64,000 nucleotides of DNA, from contig MGPE01000008.1 in NCBI GenBank assembly GCA_001797335.1, forward strand, positions 62,001 to 126,000, given 5' to 3'. Below the pieces are notes generated by a model. It did no database searches. It was not told the origin of the DNA and saw only the letters and a list, made by a program, of their open reading frames with translations. Source of the DNA: Deltaproteobacteria bacterium GWA2_38_16. GTDB lineage: Bacteria > Bdellovibrionota > JACOXK01 > 2-02-FULL-40-11. The position numbers were made by a program, and so were the translations under genes. Positions 60,109-64,000 of this stretch are shown here, one piece after another (positions within the stretch are counted from its first letter, which is position 1; every line of letters begins with the position of its first letter).

Positions 60109-63068
60109 ATTTTAAATTTCTCTAGTTTTGGATGGGGGTTTCTAATTTTAGCTAAATAGGTAATGGCTGGACGAACGTTTAATTCTTCTAATACATGATA
60201 GCCATGTGATTGTTTTGAAGCCTTGGAAACTTTTGAGTGTGGATCATTTAAATCTCCAAAAATAATAGCTTCAGTGGGACAAGCCTCCTGGCAAGCAGTT
60301 TTAATGCTACCATCTAAAACCGGTTCTCCTCGCATTTTAGCTGCATTTTTTCCTTCAGAAATCCGTTGAATACAAAACGTACATTTCTCCATCACCCCAC
60401 GCATTCGGATAGTTACATCTGGATTTTTCCCCAGCTCTTGAGGGTATTCAATGGAGTTATTAAAATTAAAATAATTAAATCGTCTTACTTTATAGGGGCA
60501 ATTGTTGGCACAGTATCGGGTTCCCACACAGCGGTTATAGGTCATTTGATTAATACCCTCACTACTGTGTGTGGTTGCTGCTACAGGGCAAACAGTTTCA
60601 CAGGGGGCATTGTCACAATGCTGGCAAAGCATGGGCTGATGAACGGTTTTGATATCATGCTCTAAAGATGTTTCATAATATCGATCTAATCTCATCCATT
60701 GCATTTCTCGTCCTTTTAGGACCTGTGCTTTTCCAACAGATGGGATATTATTTTCAACATCGCAGGCAACAACACACCCACTGCATCCAACACAAGAAGT
60801 GAGATCAATGGCCATGCCCCATTTGTGTCCGGGATAAGGATATTCTTCATACATACTAAAAAGCTCGGGTGTGTGAGTTTTATGTTTTGGAAAATCGGGG
60901 GTATGTTTATATTCTTCAAGCGGTGCTTCTAAAACAATGGGTCTTCCTTCCATGCTGTGATGTGCTTGAGTAGTTGCAATTTTATGATGTCCAGATAATT
61001 TTTTAACGCGAATTGCATGTTGGAATTGTGAGCCTAAAGCAAAAACAGTGCTTCCAACACCAATGCCTACTTCGCCCCCTTTGCTTCGTCCATAACCGAG
61101 ACTGGTGGTAATGACACCATCGGCAAGGCCGGGCTGTAAAAAGATAGGTAATTTTATTTTATTTTCAATTTCAATGATGTCGCCTTGTTTTACTCCCAGT
61201 TTTTGGGCGGTGTTGGGACTGAGAGAAGCCACATTATCCCATGTGACTTTGGTGACAGGATCTGGAAGCTCTTGAAGAGATCCAATATTGGCAAATCGGC
61301 CGTCATAGACAGTGTAACTGGGGTGCAGTTGTAACTCTATACGCGTGTCATCCCCGCGAAAGCGGGGATCTAAATTCTTCATGACATTGTGTAAGGCTTC
61401 GGGTTTAAATGTAAAAGAATGCGAGCCAGTTACTTTTTCAAATACTACTCCATTATGCAACGCCGCTTCCCAAAATGCTTCAAAAGATGCCATGCGGGGT
61501 TGTTTTGAATAAATATGATTTTTCCAATAGGTTTTTAGTTCCGTAAGCCAGCCTTCTTCATGAATCCAACTCATCAATACTTCCCCCAGGCTTCTGGAAT
61601 CGTGAAGCGGTTGAATCGTGGGTTGAATAAGACTGATCATCCCTGTTTCAGGTTGGCTATCTCCCCAACTTTCTAAATCATGAGACAGCGGTGCTGCATA
61701 GTGAGAAAGGGCTGTGGTTTCGTCGTTATAAAGACTTAATCGAATGTGATGAGGGATTTTTTTAAAAAGGTCATTTATTTTTGAATCGGTCTGATAGGCA
61801 ATATTTCCACCGACGGTAATCAATATATCTACTTTTCCCTGTTCCATTTCTTGAGTAAGTGATTTTAGAGAATTAAATCCATTATTAAAACTGGCGGTCG
61901 ATATTTTTGTATCGATCGTCGTTCCATAACTTTGAAGTAGGGAATTTATAAAATGTCCTACAATTTGAAGTTCTAAAGATTCTTGTTCTCCAACCAAGAC
62001 CAAGGATTTTCCTCTATTTTTTGACAGATCATGGGCGAGTGCCCCTAAGAACTCTTTTTTATAGGAAGAAGAGTTTTCATCTGGAACGGATTTTAAGAGG
62101 GATCGAATGTTGGAATCTGTACTTAAATTAAATCGATAGACCAGAAGTTTTGCAAGCTGAAGAGAAAATAAAAGAAGTTCAGAAGGTTTTAGTGCGAGAC
62201 GATGATCTGCATTTGACCCGGTGAGAGAAAAATAGCTTTCCGCTACGTAAAGACGATTCAGGGTATCTTTTGGAGAAGTTATTTTTCGTTTATTGGCCCA
62301 CTGCCTGAGAAGAGCATTGCTGTCGAGCCTCCCTCCTAAAATATCGGCATTGATCGAAAGAAGAATATCAGCTTTTTCCAAATGAAATTTTGGAATATTA
62401 GGCCTTCCAAAGGCATGTTGGTAAGATTGCCGAGCGGTTTCTTGAGAAATGGGTTCATATTCATACCATTTGGTATTTGGAAATTTTTTGATAAATTTTT
62501 CAATAGTAGATCTTAACGTAGGACTTGTTATAGATTCTGTGAGAAGTCGAATCTGTTTATTTCCCCCTTCTTTTAATAATGAAATGATCTCTTTATTCCA
62601 TTCATCCCAAGAAACACTTTTATTACCGATAGTCGGCTTACGTTTACGATCCGGGTCATACAGTTCTAAAATGGAAGCCTGTGCAAACGTGCTGGCCGAT
62701 CCCAGACTTAAAGGATGATCAGGGTTTCCTTCTATTTTAATGGGGCGTCCTTCAATGGTTTTAACTAAAATTCCATAGGAATGATTGTTTAGCGCAAAGG
62801 TGGAAGCATAATATTGAGCCACTCCTGGTTTTAATGTTTCAGGTTGTCTGACATAGGGGAAGATTTTATGAACGGGTCGGCGGCAGGCCGTGGTGGCCAA
62901 TGCAACCGATGCCCCCAAAAGTTTTAAGAATTTTCGACGAGAGAGGGTAAAGAAATCAGATCCATCGTCTTCTTCCATAAATTCCCGTTGGGCTAATTCT
63001 AGGTAACGGGGATCTTGGGTGAGTTCCTCAAAACTTTTCCAATATATTTTATCTTGGTCTTTCATCAT
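60105..63068 (-). CDS. actB: Alternative complex III subunit ActB with a repeat-derived insertion
   Basis: The 987-aa protein is a fusion. A Tat-type signal [10 protein letters not shown] lies near residue 55, followed by a molybdopterin-oxidoreductase-like domain without cofactor (to about residue 720). The C-terminal iron-sulfur domain has four Cys clusters: [37 protein letters not shown], and CTFC...CQEACP. The start overlaps the actA stop as TAATGATG; either ATG is possible. The dispersed element at 61347-61372 is inserted in frame and encodes LDPRFRGDD, in a region otherwise matching the family, so the protein evidently tolerates it. Electrons from ActC quinol oxidation pass through these clusters to ActA. 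Confidence 0.95.
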   Translation of the reverse strand: MMKDQDKIYWKSFEELTQDPRYLELAQREFMEEDDGSDFFTLSRRKFLKLLGASVALATTACRRPVHKIFPYVRQPETLKPGVAQYYASTFALNNHSYGILVKTIEGRPIKIEGNPDHPLSLGSASTFAQASILELYDPDRKRKPTIGNKSVSWDEWNKEIISLLKEGGNKQIRLLTESITSPTLRSTIEKFIKKFPNTKWYEYEPISQETARQSYQHAFGRPNIPKFHLEKADILLSINADILGGRLDSNALLRQWANKRKITSPKDTLNRLYVAESYFSLTGSNADHRLALKPSELLLFSLQLAKLLVYRFNLSTDSNIRSLLKSVPDENSSSYKKEFLGALAHDLSKNRGKSLVLVGEQESLELQIVGHFINSLLQSYGTTIDTKISTASFNNGFNSLKSLTQEMEQGKVDILITVGGNIAYQTDSKINDLFKKIPHHIRLSLYNDETTALSHYAAPLSHDLESWGDSQPETGMISLIQPTIQPLHDSRSLGEVLMSWIHEEGWLTELKTYWKNHIYSKQPRMASFEAFWEAALHNGVVFEKVTGSHSFTFKPEALHNVMKNLDPRFRGDDTRIELQLHPSYTVYDGRFANIGSLQELPDPVTKVTWDNVASLSPNTAQKLGVKQGDIIEIENKIKLPIFLQPGLADGVITTSLGYGRSKGGEVGIGVGSTVFALGSQFQHAIRVKKLSGHHKIATTQAHHSMEGRPIVLEAPLEEYKHTPDFPKHKTHTPELFSMYEEYPYPGHKWGMAIDLTSCVGCSGCVVACDVENNIPSVGKAQVLKGREMQWMRLDRYYETSLEHDIKTVHQPMLCQHCDNAPCETVCPVAATTHSSEGINQMTYNRCVGTRYCANNCPYKVRRFNYFNFNNSIEYPQELGKNPDVTIRMRGVMEKCTFCIQRISEGKNAAKMRGEPVLDGSIKTACQEACPTEAIIFGDLNDPHSKVSKASKQSHGYHVLEELNVRPAITYLAKIRNPHPKLEKFKI
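61347..61372. repeat. GTCATCC...GGATCT element inserted within actB
   Basis: This copy is identical over 26 bases to the one at 70-95. Read on the minus strand it encodes LDPRFRGDD without a stop and without shifting the actB frame. It is a palindrome with a GAAA-type loop. Confidence 0.9.
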
Positions 63069-63754
63069 TAATAATGACATGCAGAACAATCTAGGGAACA
63101 TCCAATTCTTTCATGCTCTTCTACCCAATGGATGCCTTTATATTGTTTCATGTTGTTTTTAAATTTTTCATACAAGTGTTTATCTTGTACGGCTTTTTCA
63201 AAAAAATCTTCTACCCGGGGGCTTTTGGTAAGAGGTGTTTCTTTTCGATGACAATCCAGGCACCACCCCATGCTCAAGGGTTTTTCCTGCCTGACTACTT
63301 CCATTTCATAAATTTTCCCATGGCAATCAAAGCAAGAAATACCCGCTTTGATATGAACATTGTGTTTAAAATGAACGTAATCGGGAAGTTTATGGACTCT
63401 TACCCATTCAATAGGTTTATTTTGGGTGTAGCTATCGATGATTTTTTTAACTTCTGGGTTCTCTCGTTGGACAACCAGGTGGCAGTTCATACAGACCTGT
63501 GTGGGAGGGATGGTAGCCGCGGCTAATTTTTCTGCATTTCCATGACAATAAAAACAAGAAATTTGAAGATCCCCTGCATGGAGTTTATGAGAGTAGGCAA
63601 TGGGCTGTTTGGGTGCATATCCGACATCGGTGACTTCTTTGGGATAAAGAAAAAGATAAAGACCTATACCAGTGGTCAAGAGAAGAATAACAACAACAAT
63701 TCCACCTACTTTTAGAACATAAAAATCAAGTTTTTTACCTAACGTAGACGACAC
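63068..63754 (-). CDS. actA: Alternative complex III subunit ActA (pentaheme cytochrome c)
   Basis: The 228-aa protein has a single N-terminal anchor (VGGIVVVILLLTTGIGLYLF) and five CxxCH motifs: CFYCH, CMNCH, CFDCH, CLDCH and CSACH. The segments PIAYSHKLHAGDLQISCFYCH and HFKHNVHIKAGISCFDCHG have the class III cytochrome pattern with early His ligands. ActA collects electrons from ActB and passes them to ActE. The start is GTG at 63754; there is no earlier ATG. It is the first gene of the act operon. A minus-strand TTGACA at 63791-63786 may be part of its promoter, but the -10 is unclear. Confidence 0.94.
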   Translation of the reverse strand: MSSTLGKKLDFYVLKVGGIVVVILLLTTGIGLYLFLYPKEVTDVGYAPKQPIAYSHKLHAGDLQISCFYCHGNAEKLAAATIPPTQVCMNCHLVVQRENPEVKKIIDSYTQNKPIEWVRVHKLPDYVHFKHNVHIKAGISCFDCHGKIYEMEVVRQEKPLSMGWCLDCHRKETPLTKSPRVEDFFEKAVQDKHLYEKFKNNMKQYKGIHWVEEHERIGCSLDCSACHY

Positions 63755-63903
63755 AAACTTACTAGCTAATCATTTGAAATGGGGTTGTCAATAAATTTAG
63801 TTAATTATTGTGATTTTAGTTATATTATAACCCTTAGTTTTAGTCTCCACTTTTATATACTTTTTTGGTTAAGTTTTTAATCTTTTATGTCGATAAGTGA
63901 AGC

Positions 63904-64000
63904 ATGGAAACCTCTAAAAAAGACTCTATCGCGTTTATGCTTTCAGGTGGGGGAGCACGGGCGGCTTACCAGCTAGGGGTTTTAAAATATATTTTTACGG
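63904..64000 (+). CDS. Patatin-like phospholipase, N-terminal part only
   Basis: The gene runs off the window. The visible 32 codons start at the ATG 63904 and include FMLSGGGARAAYQLGVLKYI. This is the glycine-rich oxyanion-hole motif and first helix of the patatin-like acyl hydrolase (RssA/YlbK) family. The catalytic Ser in GxSxG and the Asp in DGA/G would lie beyond position 64000 and cannot be checked. It is divergent from the act operon, with about 150 bases of AT-rich DNA between them. Members of this family act on lipids in the cytoplasm or are secreted. Confidence 0.8.
   Translation, partial: METSKKDSIAFMLSGGGARAAYQLGVLKYIFT

Noticed and set aside
63765-63791. Minus-strand TTGACA as the act operon promoter.
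   Set aside because: The possible -10 (TAGCTA) is poor and would leave almost no leader before the GTG start; not strong enough to list as a promoter.
1-64000. Looked for transposases, integrases, phage genes, rRNA, tRNA and CRISPR arrays.
   Set aside because: None could be recognised; the only mobile-like sequences are the short dispersed palindromes and the ssrA 3'-end duplication.

Overview
The window (about 40% G+C by eye) looks like a chromosomal segment of a Gram-negative, deltaproteobacterial-grade organism. It has Tol-Pal lipoproteins, porin-like beta-barrels, many lipoproteins, System II cytochrome c maturation, an alternative complex III and a TIGR02147-type regulator. TIGR02147 proteins and 'GNGGD' secreted proteins are typical of Bdellovibrionota and related lineages such as UBA10199; that placement is inference. 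There is no prophage, transposase or CRISPR array. A family of short GTCATCC...GGATC elements is scattered through the window, two of them inside or at the end of coding genes.

Layout. 0.2-5.2 kb: a secreted protein, methylmalonyl-CoA epimerase, a PilZ protein, a rhomboid protease, a porin-like protein with one heme motif, and a ribbon-helix-helix protein behind a tandem palindrome. 5.2-7.3 kb: nadA-selD, where selD has an in-frame UGA (selenocysteine) with a SECIS-like hairpin. 7.4-12 kb: a HAMP protein, a secreted HAD phosphatase, a MntA/HepT pair, and a TIGR02147 regulator with a secreted protein. 12.1-16 kb: a 1271-aa lipoprotein of cysteine-paired modules ending in a seven-repeat RCC1 propeller. 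15.9-22 kb: the one-carbon operon folD-metF-gcvT-gcvH-gcvPA-gcvPB. 22-29.9 kb: flgM, dgt, hicAB, pal-DUF4398-cpoB, a UshA-like selenoprotein fused to four heme motifs, tsaD, DUF2062 and rsmA. 31.6-36.1 kb: a FadL-like protein, panB, panC, DUF502, smpB and ssrA (tmRNA), with a duplicated tmRNA 3' end about 206 bp downstream. 36.7-40.2 kb: a second RCC1 lipoprotein.

40.2-50.6 kb is an electron-transfer island: CcsA and ResB for heme attachment, an MtrB-like porin with an MtrA/OmaB-like multiheme lipoprotein, an 11-heme/cytochrome b fusion of CbcL type, two small monoheme cytochromes and two NapC/NirT-type tetraheme proteins. 50.7-54 kb holds twin FG-GAP lipoproteins with Thr-Pro linkers. After inositol-phosphate synthase and a secreted unknown, 56-63.8 kb is the operon actABCDEF for alternative complex III plus one more monoheme cytochrome. 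The window ends inside a patatin-like gene.

Taken together the window encodes 40 CxxCH motifs plus one CX4CH. Quinol can be oxidised by alternative complex III or by the CbcL-like protein, with electrons passed through small periplasmic cytochromes either to an oxidase not seen here or out through the porin-cytochrome conduit. The clearest non-routine content is the selenocysteine use (selD and the multiheme UshA-like protein), the extracellular electron-transfer island, the repeat insertions in actB and panC, and the structured duplication behind ssrA.
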